Origin: an uncultured Tropicimonas sp.
GTDB taxonomy: Bacteria > Pseudomonadota > Alphaproteobacteria > Rhodobacterales > Rhodobacteraceae
NCBI GenBank assembly: GCA_947495685.1
Contig: CANLZY010000011.1
Span: forward strand, 62,001-126,000
DNA: 64,000 nucleotides
Direction of reading: 5' to 3'
The translations under genes and the position numbers were made by a program. Of the stretch, positions 7,180-17,309 are shown piece by piece; position 1 is the first letter of the stretch, and each line of letters opens with the position of its first letter. A model generated the notes under the pieces. It was not told the origin of the DNA, ran no database searches, and was given only the letters and a program-made list of their open reading frames with translations.

Positions 7180-9729
7180 ATGAACGACGCTGCCCCCCAG
7201 ACCGTGCATCTCGCCGATTACACGCCCTTCACCCATCGTGTGGAGCAGGTGCACCTCACGTTTCGGCTGGCTGCCACGGCCACTCGGGTCCTGTCGCGCA
7301 TCGAGTTCGCACCGAATCCCGATGCCGCGCCCGGGCAATTCTTCCTGCATGGCGAGAATCTGGCACTGATCTCGGCCCGGATCGACGGCAAGCCGGTCTC
7401 GCCGGAGGTCAGCGACAAGGGCCTGACCTGCACCGTGCCGGATGCCCCGTTCATCTGGGAATCCGAGGTCGAGATCAGCCCCGAGACCAACACCGCGCTG
7501 GAGGGACTCTACATGTCGAATGGCATGTATTGCACCCAGTGTGAGGCCGAGGGCTTCCGCAAGATAACCTACTACCCCGACCGTCCCGACGTCATGGCAC
7601 CGTTCACCGTGCGCATCGAGGGCGACCTGCCGGTCCTGCTGTCCAACGGCAACCCGGGCGCACGCGGCAAAGGCTGGGCCGAATGGGTCGATCCGTGGCC
7701 CAAACCCTCCTACCTGTTTGCGTTGGTCGCTGGCGACCTCGTCAACCATCCGGGCAGGTTCACCACCAGGTCGGGCCGGGATGTGGAGCTGAACATCTGG
7801 GTCCGCCCCGGAGACGAGGGCAAATGCGCCTTTGGGATGGACGCGCTGAAGCGGTCGATGGCATGGGACGAAGACGTCTATGGCCGCGAATATGATCTGG
7901 ACCTGTTCAACATCGTCGCCGTGGATGATTTCAACATGGGCGCGATGGAGAACAAGGGGTTGAACGTCTTCAACTCTTCCTGCGTGCTTGCCAGCCCCGA
8001 AACCTCGACCGACGCCAATTTCGAGCGCATCGAAGGCATCATCGCGCATGAGTATTTCCACAACTGGACCGGCAACCGCATCACCTGCCGCGACTGGTTC
8101 CAGCTGTGCCTGAAAGAGGGTCTGACGGTCTATCGCGACCAGCAGTTCACCGGTGACATGCGCAGCCGGCCGGTCAAGCGCATCGACGACGTGCTGGCCC
8201 TGCGCGCGCGCCAGTTCCGCGAAGACACCGGCCCCCTGGCCCACCCTGTCCGCCCCGAGAGCTTTGTCGAGATCAACAACTTCTACACGGCGACCGTCTA
8301 TGACAAGGGCGCCGAAGTGATCGGCATGTTGCGCACGCTGGTTGGCGACGATGCGTATCGTGCGGCGCTGGACCTGTATTTCGAGCGTCACGACGGCGAT
8401 GCCGCCACCATCGAGGATTGGTTGGCGGTCTTTCAGGATGCCACGGGGCGCGACCTGTCACAGTTCAAACGGTGGTATTCGCAGGCCGGCACACCGCGGA
8501 TCACGGTGGCCGAGGCCTGGTCGGGCAGCACATACACGCTGACGCTGCGCCAGGAGACGCCCCCCACCCCCGGCCAACCGAGCAAGGAGCCCTTGGTCAT
8601 ACCCGTCGCCGTCGGATTGCTGAATCGCGATGGCAAGGAGGTCGTTCCGACGACGATCCTGGAACTGACCAAGGTCACGCAGAGCTTTGCCTTCGACACT
8701 CTGGAGGAACGCCCGATCCCCTCGATCCTGCGCAACTTTTCCGCGCCGGTGATCCTGAACCGCAAGAGCGACCGCAAGGAACTTGCCTTCCTTCTGGCCA
8801 ATGACACCGACCCGTTCAACCGCTGGGAAAGCGGTCGGGCGCTGGCCAAGGACACGTTGACCCGCCTGATCACCGAACATCAGGCACCGTCGTCGGCCTA
8901 TCTGGACGCGTTGGATGTGATGGCCACCGACGACAGCCTCGACCCGGCTTTCCGGGCCCTGTCGCTGCGCCTGCCCAGCCAGGACGACATCGCCCAGACC
9001 CTGTTCGACGCCGGGCGCACGCCAGATCCGCTCAAGATCCACGCCGGGCTGCGCAGCCTGCGCCAGACCATCGCCGAACGTATGGGCACCACCTTGTCGG
9101 ATCTGTACGATACCATGGCGGTTGCGGGCCCTTACCGGCCAGATGCCGAGGACGCCGGCCGACGAGCCTTGCGGCAGGCCGCGCTTGGCTATCTCAGCCT
9201 GCTGGACGACGGTGCCCGTGCATCTGCCCAGTATGACGCCGCCGACAACATGACCGAACAACTGGGTGCCCTTTCTTGCCTGCTGGACATTGACCGGGCC
9301 GATGCGGCGCTGGCGGCGTTCCGCGATCAATGGCACGCGGACCGGCTGGTCATGGACAAGTGGTTCGGCCTTCAGGCCAGTCAGGCCGCCCCCGACAGGG
9401 CCGCCACCACCGTGCGCCAGCTGACGACCGACAGCGACTTCGACTGGAAGAACCCCAATCGGTTCCGCGCCGTGATCGGCGGGCTGGCGATGAATGCCGC
9501 GGGGTTCCACGACCCCAGTGGTGCCAGCTATGCGCTGGTGATCGACTGGCTGATCCGGCTCGATCCGTTGAACCCGCAGACCACCGCCCGGATGATCACG
9601 TCCTTTGAAACCTGGAAGCGCTATGACGCGGATCGACAGGGATTGATCCGGGAAAACCTCGAACGGCTTGGCGCCACACCGGGCCTGAGCCGCGACACGA
9701 CGGAAATGGTCGCACGGATCCTGGGCTGA
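7180..9729 (+). CDS. pepN: aminopeptidase N, M1 zinc metallopeptidase
   Basis: An 849-residue cytosolic aminopeptidase, close to the 870 residues of E. coli PepN. It shows the substrate-recognition motif GAMEN starting near residue 254 and the zinc site HEYFHNWTGNR starting at H290, with a second Glu ligand shortly after. The C-terminal helical domain typical of PepN follows. The enzyme removes N-terminal residues from peptides during protein turnover. The start is ATG 7180, preceded by AGAGGAG; the open frame extends far upstream, but that part has no family similarity. No operon partners. Confidence 0.96.
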   Translation: MNDAAPQTVHLADYTPFTHRVEQVHLTFRLAATATRVLSRIEFAPNPDAAPGQFFLHGENLALISARIDGKPVSPEVSDKGLTCTVPDAPFIWESEVEISPETNTALEGLYMSNGMYCTQCEAEGFRKITYYPDRPDVMAPFTVRIEGDLPVLLSNGNPGARGKGWAEWVDPWPKPSYLFALVAGDLVNHPGRFTTRSGRDVELNIWVRPGDEGKCAFGMDALKRSMAWDEDVYGREYDLDLFNIVAVDDFNMGAMENKGLNVFNSSCVLASPETSTDANFERIEGIIAHEYFHNWTGNRITCRDWFQLCLKEGLTVYRDQQFTGDMRSRPVKRIDDVLALRARQFREDTGPLAHPVRPESFVEINNFYTATVYDKGAEVIGMLRTLVGDDAYRAALDLYFERHDGDAATIEDWLAVFQDATGRDLSQFKRWYSQAGTPRITVAEAWSGSTYTLTLRQETPPTPGQPSKEPLVIPVAVGLLNRDGKEVVPTTILELTKVTQSFAFDTLEERPIPSILRNFSAPVILNRKSDRKELAFLLANDTDPFNRWESGRALAKDTLTRLITEHQAPSSAYLDALDVMATDDSLDPAFRALSLRLPSQDDIAQTLFDAGRTPDPLKIHAGLRSLRQTIAERMGTTLSDLYDTMAVAGPYRPDAEDAGRRALRQAALGYLSLLDDGARASAQYDAADNMTEQLGALSCLLDIDRADAALAAFRDQWHADRLVMDKWFGLQASQAAPDRAATTVRQLTTDSDFDWKNPNRFRAVIGGLAMNAAGFHDPSGASYALVIDWLIRLDPLNPQTTARMITSFETWKRYDADRQGLIRENLERLGATPGLSRDTTEMVARILG

Positions 9730-10039
9730 CGTTCACCAACGGCACCGGCCCAAAAGGGGCCGGGCCTCATCTGCAGCGGTGCGACGCGGTTTCTGGCAAC
9801 GTGAGCCCCCCGACTCGGTCAACGCGTGATGCTGTCGGGCCTCGACGAAGCCGTCAGCACGTGCTGCCTCGGGCGTTCCTGATCTGTGGCCGTCATCGTC
9901 CTGATCCACGCCGTCGTGCAAAAACCTCTCTGTTCCCGCAAGGAAACGGGCGTCTGCGCCCGGCGATAAATCGCTCAGCAACGACGATTGCCGATGTGTG
10001 CTGCGCCGTGCTATGTCATTGAAGTGTCACAGCTACGTG
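9730..10039. other. intergenic region after pepN
   Basis: A hairpin CCGGCCC-AAAA-(G)GGGCCGG at 9745-9763 follows the pepN stop but lacks a T-tract, so it is at best a weak terminator. Nothing else is recognised. Confidence 0.4.
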
Positions 10040-10927
10040 ATGAGTGCTCCCATGCGAGACCGAATCGACCCCATGATCCAGGAACGCGCTGCCTGGCTGT
10101 TTGCGGACAACTTCGTTGCCCGTCATTCGCATCGTATTCTCAACAGGATGCTGGGATACGATCGAACAATAGAACTGGGCTCCGAGCTGCGCGATGCCCC
10201 GACCGAAGTAATCATGTCCCGCATGGCGGACCTGATCGCGCGAGACGTCGAGATCACGGGTCTGGACCACATTCCGACGTCGGGGCCCGCGATGGTCGTG
10301 GCCAATCACCCGACCGGCATCGCCGATGGAATCATCATGTGGCACGCGATCACGCAACGCCGCACTGATCCATTCTTCTATGCGAACTCGGACATCCTGC
10401 GGGTCATGCCACAGATGACCAGCATGATCGCCCCGGTCGAATGGCGACTGGAAAAGCGAAGCCATGCCAAGACGCGCGAGACCATGGCCTATACCCGCAA
10501 GGCGATCGAGGCCGGGCGGATCGGTGTGATCTTTCCGTCGGGCCGGCTGGCAAAACGTCGCTGGCTGAAGCTGCACGAACGCGACTGGATGGCCAGTGCG
10601 GCGATGATTGCCCGCAAATGGGACCTGGACGTGATCCCGGTGAACGTGCGGGCCCGGAATTCGGCGCTGTTCTACCTGTTCGACAGGATCCACCCCAGCC
10701 TTCGGGACATCACCTTGTTCCACGAGACCCTGAACAAGGATTCGCAGCCCTATCGCCTGACATTTGGCCGGCCTATCCCGGCCAGCAGCCTGTCAACGAA
10801 TTCGAACGAAGCCATCGAGCAACTCAAGGCCGAAACTCTGCGGCTTGGAGGACGCCATGCGCCGACAGTCTCGCTGGCCGAGATGACCCGACGCCCCCGC
10901 TGGGTGCGCTCGGCGTTGTCTGCCTGA
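10040..10927 (+). CDS. lysophospholipid acyltransferase family protein (PlsC-like)
   Basis: A 295-residue protein with the acyltransferase motifs of the PlsC/LPLAT fold: NHPTGIADG near residues 91-99 (catalytic His and Asp in an HX5D variant, as in the hemolysin-like branch) and FPSGR around residue 165, corresponding to the usual FPEG motif. There is no clear transmembrane segment. It probably acylates a lyso-lipid or ornithine-lipid precursor at the inner membrane. Several ATGs are available (9998, 10013, 10040, 10052) and no strong ribosome-binding site distinguishes them, so the start is uncertain by up to 14 residues. Confidence 0.82.
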   Translation: MSAPMRDRIDPMIQERAAWLFADNFVARHSHRILNRMLGYDRTIELGSELRDAPTEVIMSRMADLIARDVEITGLDHIPTSGPAMVVANHPTGIADGIIMWHAITQRRTDPFFYANSDILRVMPQMTSMIAPVEWRLEKRSHAKTRETMAYTRKAIEAGRIGVIFPSGRLAKRRWLKLHERDWMASAAMIARKWDLDVIPVNVRARNSALFYLFDRIHPSLRDITLFHETLNKDSQPYRLTFGRPIPASSLSTNSNEAIEQLKAETLRLGGRHAPTVSLAEMTRRPRWVRSALSA

Positions 10928-11490
10928 CGGTCTGGGGCCTCGCCGGACCGGACGTATAGCGCCGGGAAAGCTGGCTGTAGGTCCGCGGGATGACAGAACC
11001 GCCGACCTCGCGACCCGACCGCCCCTGGATCAGCGGGGTCAGGCATGACGCCAGATCCAGCCGGCATATCGGTCGCGAGGTGCCCCGGCGGCTGGAATAC
11101 AGCACCACGGGCCCACGAAGCAGACACCCTGGCGCCGAGCCAAGACACTCGCCAACACCGACCAGTCTGACGACGCGGCGCCGTTGGATGCAGTTCCAAT
11201 GGGAGCGTTCAGCGGCAGCAGGGTTTCGGTCCGCGGGATGGCCTCAAGCGGCTCTGCGCCGTCCGGAAGGAAGCTTTGCAGCGCACGACTGTCCCTGCCC
11301 CGGACCTTCATCAGATCGGAATGCGCGATCATTGCCTACGGCAAACCGCAAACTGGAAATTCACTCTGCCAAGACGGATTTGATCAAGCCACGCACCGGA
11401 CTACGGCACAACGGCCGGAACATATCCGGCCACCATACAACACTTGCGAAACTCTTGCGGTACGACCTGCCCTGTTTAGGCTGGAAATCC
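10928..11490. other. intergenic region between convergent genes, no supported gene
   Basis: An open frame on the minus strand (11039-11332, 97 codons) shows no motif, no ribosome-binding site and an unusual Cys/Trp-rich end. I do not accept it as a gene. No tRNA, repeat or clear terminator was seen. Confidence 0.4.
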
Positions 11491-12189
11491 TCAGCCCTTT
11501 GTCGAGAGACTCTTCAACAGGGCCGCCGGTCCCTTGGCCTCGGGTTGCGGCTGACAGAACGGCTGGGTCCGTGTCCAGGCGATCATGTCCTTTCGTTTGG
11601 AGGAAGAATGGAACGGCCCCCAGTCGGCAGCAACACCGCGCATGCCCTGGCTGACAACACCATCCCGTGGCACCGTGGAGGACATGATGCGAATGGCACA
11701 GCTGACGTTGTCGGACCCGTTCTTGAGCGCCGCGCCGCTGCGGGCCTTGCAGCCATATCCCTTGGCCGTGGCCGGAGCGATCTGGACCAACCCGTACCAG
11801 AGGCCACCACCCCCCACGGCCGTCGGGTTCCATGTGCTCTCGTGCTTGGCCAACGTCGAGATCAGCCCGACCCAGAAAGCCTCGCGATCTTCCTGGCTGG
11901 CGGTGACATAGCCCGGGCACCAAGTTTCGATGTCGCGGGGCACCATGGTTGGCAGGACCGACCCATGGGTCCGCAACGCCGTCAGTGCCGTCGCCGTCCA
12001 GGTGTCCGACTCGGGACGGTGATCCCACCGCATGGGCGGTGCCTTGGTTGAAACCGACGCAGTGGTCGCGCCATTGGCGGTGGCATCTGCCTCTGATTTC
12101 GACATTTCCTCCGTGCCGACACAGGCTGAGACCATCAGGGGCAACACGAGCAAAGCGGCTTTCAAAGCCTTGGAAGGCGCGGGAATCAT
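11491..12189 (-). CDS. lipoprotein with lytic transglycosylase-like (SLT) domain
   Basis: A 232-residue protein. A lipoprotein signal peptide ends LPLMVSAC with the lipidated Cys at residue 23, followed by a low-complexity Ser/Thr/Ala linker to about residue 60. The folded part carries a goose-lysozyme-like segment: Glu in AKHEST, the probable catalytic acid, then GLVQIAPATAKGYGC, a version of the usual GLMQI motif of SLT enzymes. A GAGGAAA ribosome-binding site precedes ATG 12189. It probably cleaves peptidoglycan from the inner face of the outer membrane. Two Cys in the domain could form a periplasmic disulfide. Next to a J-domain protein gene, same strand, with 136 bp between. Confidence 0.82.
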   Translation of the reverse strand: MIPAPSKALKAALLVLPLMVSACVGTEEMSKSEADATANGATTASVSTKAPPMRWDHRPESDTWTATALTALRTHGSVLPTMVPRDIETWCPGYVTASQEDREAFWVGLISTLAKHESTWNPTAVGGGGLWYGLVQIAPATAKGYGCKARSGAALKNGSDNVSCAIRIMSSTVPRDGVVSQGMRGVAADWGPFHSSSKRKDMIAWTRTQPFCQPQPEAKGPAALLKSLSTKG

Positions 12190-12325
12190 GGAGTTTCCTC
12201 TGGCTGCGTCAAACGATTTTTGCAGTGGCTCATACCCCAAGTTGCGCGTCGGGCAAAGAGTGCGCTCCGACATAGGCGATTTCACGCATCGGATCGCATC
12301 CCACAGGCCAGTTTCTGCCTGTGCG

Positions 12326-13129
12326 TCACCGGAACATGCCCCGGTAGCGCGCGCCTGCCGCAAGGCACAGGTGCGCACCGGCATCCTCGGCGATCCCGTC
12401 GAACAACAGGTCGATCGGCAGATCCTGCTCGTCCTGCACGATGTCAAATCCATAGGATCGGGCCACGTTGGCCGGCAGGCGCAGCCGGGTCTCGACCTCC
12501 GGCAGATCACGCAACACCACACGCACATCGCCGATCACCGCCAGGTCGCAGGCCGCCGCCCGAAGGGCCGGCAGGACGATGATGTTGGACCCACGTGCCG
12601 CCGCCGAAGCAAAATGCAACTGCAGCACCTCCTCGGTCAGACTGGCGCCATAGGGCAGATGCAGCGAGGGCCGTTCACAGGGGCGATGCAGACCTGTCAG
12701 GCTGGCCATGCGCCGCAGATAGACCTCGCGCGGAACCCCTTGCTTGACCTCCATCCAGTCGTCGAGGGCGACCAGAACGATGCGCTCCATCTGCTGTTGC
12801 AGATCGGCATCCGGATAGAGCACAGCCTTTGGTCCTTGCGGCGTCGATGCGGGTTCGGCAGCAGGCTTTGGGCCACGCGCCTGATCCTCCGGCCGGCCCT
12901 GACGGCGGGTTGGTTTCGCCGGGCGGTCGATCGGACGTCCTTCCTGACGCAGGATCGCGTCATAGGCCGCATTGATGCGGGCCATGACTTCGCGGGCGCC
13001 GACATCGCCGGATATGTCTGGATGGTGTTGACGCACCAGGCGGCGATAGATCTGCTGGAGATCCTCCCGCGACAGGTCCGGGCGCAATCCAAAGGCGAGC
13101 GCCACTTCCATCTCGGCGGCGGTTGTCAT
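12326..13129 (-). CDS. J-domain (DnaJ-like) protein
   Basis: A 267-residue protein with an N-terminal J domain. The invariant HPD stands at residues 36-38 (RQHHPDIS) between two helices, so it should stimulate an Hsp70 such as DnaK. A Pro/Arg-rich linker (about 62-95) follows. The C-terminal half (about 100-267) has no zinc finger or standard DnaJ substrate domain and I do not recognise it. ATG 13129 starts just before the J domain; the longer upstream frame looks non-coding. The client is unknown. Confidence 0.8.
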   Translation of the reverse strand: MTTAAEMEVALAFGLRPDLSREDLQQIYRRLVRQHHPDISGDVGAREVMARINAAYDAILRQEGRPIDRPAKPTRRQGRPEDQARGPKPAAEPASTPQGPKAVLYPDADLQQQMERIVLVALDDWMEVKQGVPREVYLRRMASLTGLHRPCERPSLHLPYGASLTEEVLQLHFASAAARGSNIIVLPALRAAACDLAVIGDVRVVLRDLPEVETRLRLPANVARSYGFDIVQDEQDLPIDLLFDGIAEDAGAHLCLAAGARYRGMFR

Positions 13130-13456
13130 GGCCGGCCCGCTTGCGCGGCCCCGACACAGAGCGCATCGGCGACACCGCGATCCCGCCGGCTCCCCGGTTT
13201 CCTCCGATAGTCCATTGTTTTCCCCACTCTCGGCACGCCCCCCGGCACACCACCACTCGTGATCGAGATTCGCCCCCAACTGTGGCGGAAATCCGTTACG
13301 GATCGGCACTTCCTCTGGCGCTCCGGTACAATTCGACGCAAAATCCGGCCGCTCTGCCAGCGGGCATCCCTGGATCGGTCGACGCACGCCCACATGCCTT
13401 GCCCCGCGCCCCGGGCTGCACTAAGACCGGAGCCGATCAGCCGAAGGACCACGCAG
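13130..13456. other. divergent intergenic region between the J-domain gene and gatB
   Basis: Open frames run through this stretch but show no domain. It presumably holds both promoters; no confident -35/-10 pair or operator was identified. Confidence 0.4.
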
Positions 13457-14965
13457 ATGCTCGACCTGACCTATGACTCCCCAAAGCCCAAGGTGATTGC
13501 CGGGGCAAAAGACGACTGGGAACTTGTGATCGGGATGGAAGTTCATGCCCAGGTTGCGTCGCGGGCCAAGCTGTTCTCGGGCGCCTCGACGAAATTCGGC
13601 GCCGAGCCAAATTCCAACGTGGCCTTCATCGACGCGGGCATGCCCGGCATGCTGCCGGTGATCAATGAGTTCTGCGTCGAGCAGGCCGTCCGGACCGGGC
13701 TGGGGCTGAAGGCCGATATCAACCTGTTCTCGGCCTTCGACCGAAAGAACTATTTCTACCCGGACCTGCCGCAGGGCTACCAGATCAGCCAGCTTTACCA
13801 CCCGATTGTCGGTGAGGGTGAAGTGCTCGTGGACATGGCCCCCGGCATCGCCCGCAAGGTGCGTATCGAACGCATTCACCTCGAGCAGGACGCGGGAAAA
13901 TCGATCCACGACATGGATCCGAACATGTCCTTTGTCGACCTGAACCGCACCGGCGTGGCGCTGATGGAGATCGTCAGCCGCCCCGACATCCGTGGACCGG
14001 AGGAAGCCGCCGCCTTTGTGGTCAAGCTGCGCCAGATCCTTCGGTACCTGGGCACCTGCGATGGCAACATGCAGAACGGCAACCTGCGCGCCGATGTGAA
14101 CGTGTCGGTCTGCCGCCCGGGCCAGTACGAGAAATACCAGGCCACGCAGGATTTCGGGCACCTCGGCACGCGCTGCGAGATCAAGAACATGAACTCCATG
14201 CGCTTCATCCAGGCCGCCATCGACTACGAGGCCCGCCGCCAGATCGCGATCCTGGAGGATGGTGGCAGCATCGATCAGGAAACCCGGCTCTATGATCCCG
14301 ACAAGAACGAGACCCGGTCGATGCGCAGCAAGGAAGAGGCGCATGACTATCGCTACTTCCCCTGCCCGGACCTGCTGCCGCTCGAGATCGAGCAGGCCTG
14401 GGTCGACGGCATCGCGGCGACGTTGCCCGAACTGCCCGACGAGAAGAAAGCGCGCTTCGTCGGGGATTTCGGCCTGACCGAATACGACGCCTCGGTGCTG
14501 ACCGCCGATGCGGAATCCGCCACCTATTTCGAAGAGGTCGCGGCTGGCCGTGACGGCAAACTGGCGGCCAACTGGGTCATCAACGAGCTGTTCGGGCGCC
14601 TGAAGAAGGACGAATCCGACATCACGGCCAGCCCGGTGTCAGCAGCCCAGTTGGGCGGGATCATCGACCTGATCTCCAAGGGCGACATCTCGGGCAAGAT
14701 CGCCAAGGACCTGTTCGAGATCGTCTTTACCGAGGGCGGCGACCCGGCCCAGATCGTGGAAAGCCGCGGCATGACCCAGGTCACCGACACCGGCGCCATC
14801 GAGAAGGTTGTCGACGAGATCATCGAGGCCAACCCGGCGCAGGTCGAAAAGGCCAAGGCCAACCCCAAGCTGGCGGGCTGGTTTGTCGGCCAGGTGATGA
14901 AGGCAACAGGTGGCAAGGCCAACCCCAAGGCGGTCAACGAGATCGTGGCCCGCAAGCTCAGCTGA
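13457..14965 (+). CDS. gatB: aspartyl/glutamyl-tRNA(Asn/Gln) amidotransferase subunit B
   Basis: A 502-residue protein matching GatB throughout. It has the N-terminal catalytic-domain signature [12 protein letters not shown], the central [17 protein letters not shown] block, the [13 protein letters not shown] segment and the C-terminal YqeY-like tail with [23 protein letters not shown]. With GatA and GatC it transamidates misacylated Glu-tRNA(Gln) and/or Asp-tRNA(Asn). gatA and gatC are not adjacent, which is common in this group. The start at MLDLTYDS fits the family, although the frame is open farther upstream. Confidence 0.97.
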   Translation: MLDLTYDSPKPKVIAGAKDDWELVIGMEVHAQVASRAKLFSGASTKFGAEPNSNVAFIDAGMPGMLPVINEFCVEQAVRTGLGLKADINLFSAFDRKNYFYPDLPQGYQISQLYHPIVGEGEVLVDMAPGIARKVRIERIHLEQDAGKSIHDMDPNMSFVDLNRTGVALMEIVSRPDIRGPEEAAAFVVKLRQILRYLGTCDGNMQNGNLRADVNVSVCRPGQYEKYQATQDFGHLGTRCEIKNMNSMRFIQAAIDYEARRQIAILEDGGSIDQETRLYDPDKNETRSMRSKEEAHDYRYFPCPDLLPLEIEQAWVDGIAATLPELPDEKKARFVGDFGLTEYDASVLTADAESATYFEEVAAGRDGKLAANWVINELFGRLKKDESDITASPVSAAQLGGIIDLISKGDISGKIAKDLFEIVFTEGGDPAQIVESRGMTQVTDTGAIEKVVDEIIEANPAQVEKAKANPKLAGWFVGQVMKATGGKANPKAVNEIVARKLS

Positions 14966-15099
14966 CGTGCAAGGGCAACGCTCATCCTTTTTCCGGCAGA
15001 AATTGCCGGTCAGAGGTATCGTTGCCCCCACAAGTCACTGTAGTCTGACCATAATCTGCTGTACCGGGATGTCGGGCGCAGGGAAGACAGGCGGTTCGC

Positions 15100-15978
15100 A
15101 TGAAGGTTATCTATCACATCGGCCTCCATTCCACCGATGAGGATCGCGCCCTTCGGTGTCTGCTCAAGAATTCGGAGGCCCTGGCGCGTATCGGAACTGT
15201 CGTTACCACGCCCGGGCGGTTCCGCCCCGTCCTGCGGCAGGCAATGCTCCACCTCAAGGGCGCACCCGCCGACAGGCAGACCCAGGAACAGATCCTCGAC
15301 GCGTTGATCGAACAGGATACGCCCAAGCGTCTGCTGTTTTCCAGTGACAGCTTTCTCTGCGTGCCAAAACGGGCGATCGAGGACAATGTGCTGTACCCAC
15401 TGGTTGGTGAGCGGGCGCCCTGGATCCGAAACCTCTTTCCCGACGCCCCGGCGGAGTTCGCCTTTGCCCTGCGCAATCCGGCCACGTTTATCCCCGCGCT
15501 GCATGCCCGTTTCAACGATGACGAAAGCTTCGGGGACTACCTCGCCCGAATTCGCCCCGAAGAGATCTCGTGGGTCGACATGGTCGATCGGTTGCGCGCC
15601 TCGGTCCCGGATTGCCCGCTGACGATCTGGTGCAACGAGGATACGCCGCTGATCTGGCCCGAAGTACTACAGGCGCTGTCGGGGTACCCAGACGACATGC
15701 GACTCGATGGGCTCGAGGATTTCCTGGCCACGCTGATGTCCGACGAAGGGATCGAGCGGCTGCGCGCCTATCTGGACAGTCACACCCCGCGCAATGCCGA
15801 TCACTACCGGCGCATCATCTCGGCCTTCCTTGACAAATTTGCAGAGGAAGACGCCGTCGAGATGGAATTCGACCTGCCCGACTGGACCAGCGACCGGATT
15901 GCGCGGCTGACCGAGCGCTATGAAACCGAGATCGCCCAGATCGCCGAAATGCACGGCGTGCGGTTTCTGCATCCCTGA
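15100..15978 (+). CDS. hypothetical protein, 292 aa, possibly sulfotransferase/P-loop-like
   Basis: I do not recognise this protein with certainty. It begins MKVIYHIGLHSTDEDRAL, a beta-strand and turn reminiscent of the degenerate nucleotide-binding start of bacterial sulfotransferase-like proteins, but without a clear P-loop. The remainder is soluble alpha/beta with several Asp/Glu-rich helices (residues 195-285), no signal peptide and no membrane segment. Codon use looks normal for its neighbours. The racemase-family gene starts 15 bp after its stop, so the two may be co-transcribed. Confidence 0.7.
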   Translation: MKVIYHIGLHSTDEDRALRCLLKNSEALARIGTVVTTPGRFRPVLRQAMLHLKGAPADRQTQEQILDALIEQDTPKRLLFSSDSFLCVPKRAIEDNVLYPLVGERAPWIRNLFPDAPAEFAFALRNPATFIPALHARFNDDESFGDYLARIRPEEISWVDMVDRLRASVPDCPLTIWCNEDTPLIWPEVLQALSGYPDDMRLDGLEDFLATLMSDEGIERLRAYLDSHTPRNADHYRRIISAFLDKFAEEDAVEMEFDLPDWTSDRIARLTERYETEIAQIAEMHGVRFLHP

Positions 15979-15993
15979 GCCCGGAGACCCCTG

Positions 15994-16683
15994 ATGAAGA
16001 CGATCGGCCTGATCGGCGGAATGAGCTGGGAAAGCACCGTCACCTATTATCAGCTCCTCAACCGCATGGCGCGGGATCGGCTGGGCGGGATACATTCGGC
16101 GCAGATCGTGATGTGGTCCTTTGACTTCGCCCGGATCGAAGCCCTGCAGGCCGCCGGCGACTGGGAGGCTGCGACTGGGTCAATGATAGACGCGGCACAG
16201 GCGATCGAACGGGCGGGCGCCGGGATGATCGTGATCTGCACCAACACGATGCACAAGATGGCCGATGCGGTGCAAGCGGCGGTTTCGGTGCCCCTGGTGC
16301 ATATCGCAGATGTCACGGCCGATGCCATCGACGCCGCGCACGTGCGCCGTCCGTTGCTGCTCGCCACAAGGTACACGATGGAGCAGGATTTCTACATCGG
16401 ACGACTACGTGCCCGCGGGATCGACGTGCGGGTGCCCGCCAAAAGCGATCGGACCGTTGTGCATGACGTGATCTACAACGAGTTGTGCCAGGGCATCGTC
16501 TCGCCTGCGTCCAAGGCCGCCTATCTAGAGATCATTTCCCGTGGCATCGCTGATGGGGCCGACGGTGCCATCTTTGGTTGTACCGAAATCGGGCTGCTGC
16601 TGCGGCCGTCGGATCTGGCCATTCCCGCCTTCGACACGACGGAACTCCACGCCGCCGCAGCGCTGGACCTGGCGCTCGGCTGA
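15994..16683 (+). CDS. aspartate/glutamate racemase family protein
   Basis: A 229-residue cytosolic protein of the Asp/Glu racemase superfamily, YgeA-like. The N-terminal strand-loop KTIGLIGGMSWESTVTYY is diagnostic. The two catalytic cysteines lie in VICTNTMHK (about residue 72) and IFGCTEIGLL (about residue 190), one in each half of the pseudosymmetric fold, as needed for two-base racemisation without PLP. The amino-acid specificity cannot be read from the sequence. It follows a hypothetical gene with a 15-bp gap. Confidence 0.9.
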   Translation: MKTIGLIGGMSWESTVTYYQLLNRMARDRLGGIHSAQIVMWSFDFARIEALQAAGDWEAATGSMIDAAQAIERAGAGMIVICTNTMHKMADAVQAAVSVPLVHIADVTADAIDAAHVRRPLLLATRYTMEQDFYIGRLRARGIDVRVPAKSDRTVVHDVIYNELCQGIVSPASKAAYLEIISRGIADGADGAIFGCTEIGLLLRPSDLAIPAFDTTELHAAAALDLALG

Positions 16684-17309
16684 TCGACCGGCCGCCATGC
16701 TTGCGCGACGTTCCGCATGGGACCGGACCGCCGCTGCATAATCTGAGAACATGACCAGGCAGGTCACGACCTTTCCCTTGGGAAGCGTGGCGTCAAGACG
16801 AACCGGTGCAGATTCCGGGCCGGCCAACTCTTCAAGTCGGGAAACGGCCTCGTGTTTCCACGCCTTGGGGTGTCTTTCCGGTCAAGGTTGGGAAGATGTG
16901 AGACGAGTACGGCCAGCAGAAACGGTCGACGTACCTAGTCATCGGACCAACTGGTGCAGGGTATCCGCGCCACCTGGAAAAATGCCAGAAAGGGTGGATA
17001 GCAGACACTCTCAGCGAAAGGTGAGAATTTCCGCTTTCGGCCCATGCCGTGGTATCGCCGAATTGAATGGAGGCACACAGCCCGACGAGCTGTCGTGGCT
17101 GGCCAGTCACCACTCCGTCTCACACATCCGAACCCAAGCCCGCTGCCCCCTGACGGATGGAGAAACTCAATCGGCGGAGCGCAACCGAGAGAGACCGATA
17201 GAGGTGCGGTGTGTGGGAAGACCATGCGAAACTATCGAGCCACGAAACCATTCCCGTTTCCGCAGCTGCTGGATCTTGCCCTCGTTCGCCGTGGAAGGGA
17301 TGCGTCACA
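16684..17309. other. 626-bp gene-poor region between convergent genes
   Basis: Several overlapping open frames are present on both strands, but none has a domain, a ribosome-binding site or normal composition. I see no tRNA, terminal repeat or clear terminator. It may hold decayed sequence. Confidence 0.4.

Noticed and set aside
9745-9763. Hairpin after pepN as rho-independent terminator
   Set aside because: The stem is good but there is no T-run following.
11039-11332. 97-codon minus-strand open frame in the gap after the acyltransferase
   Set aside because: No ribosome-binding site, no motif, odd Cys/Trp-rich C-terminus.
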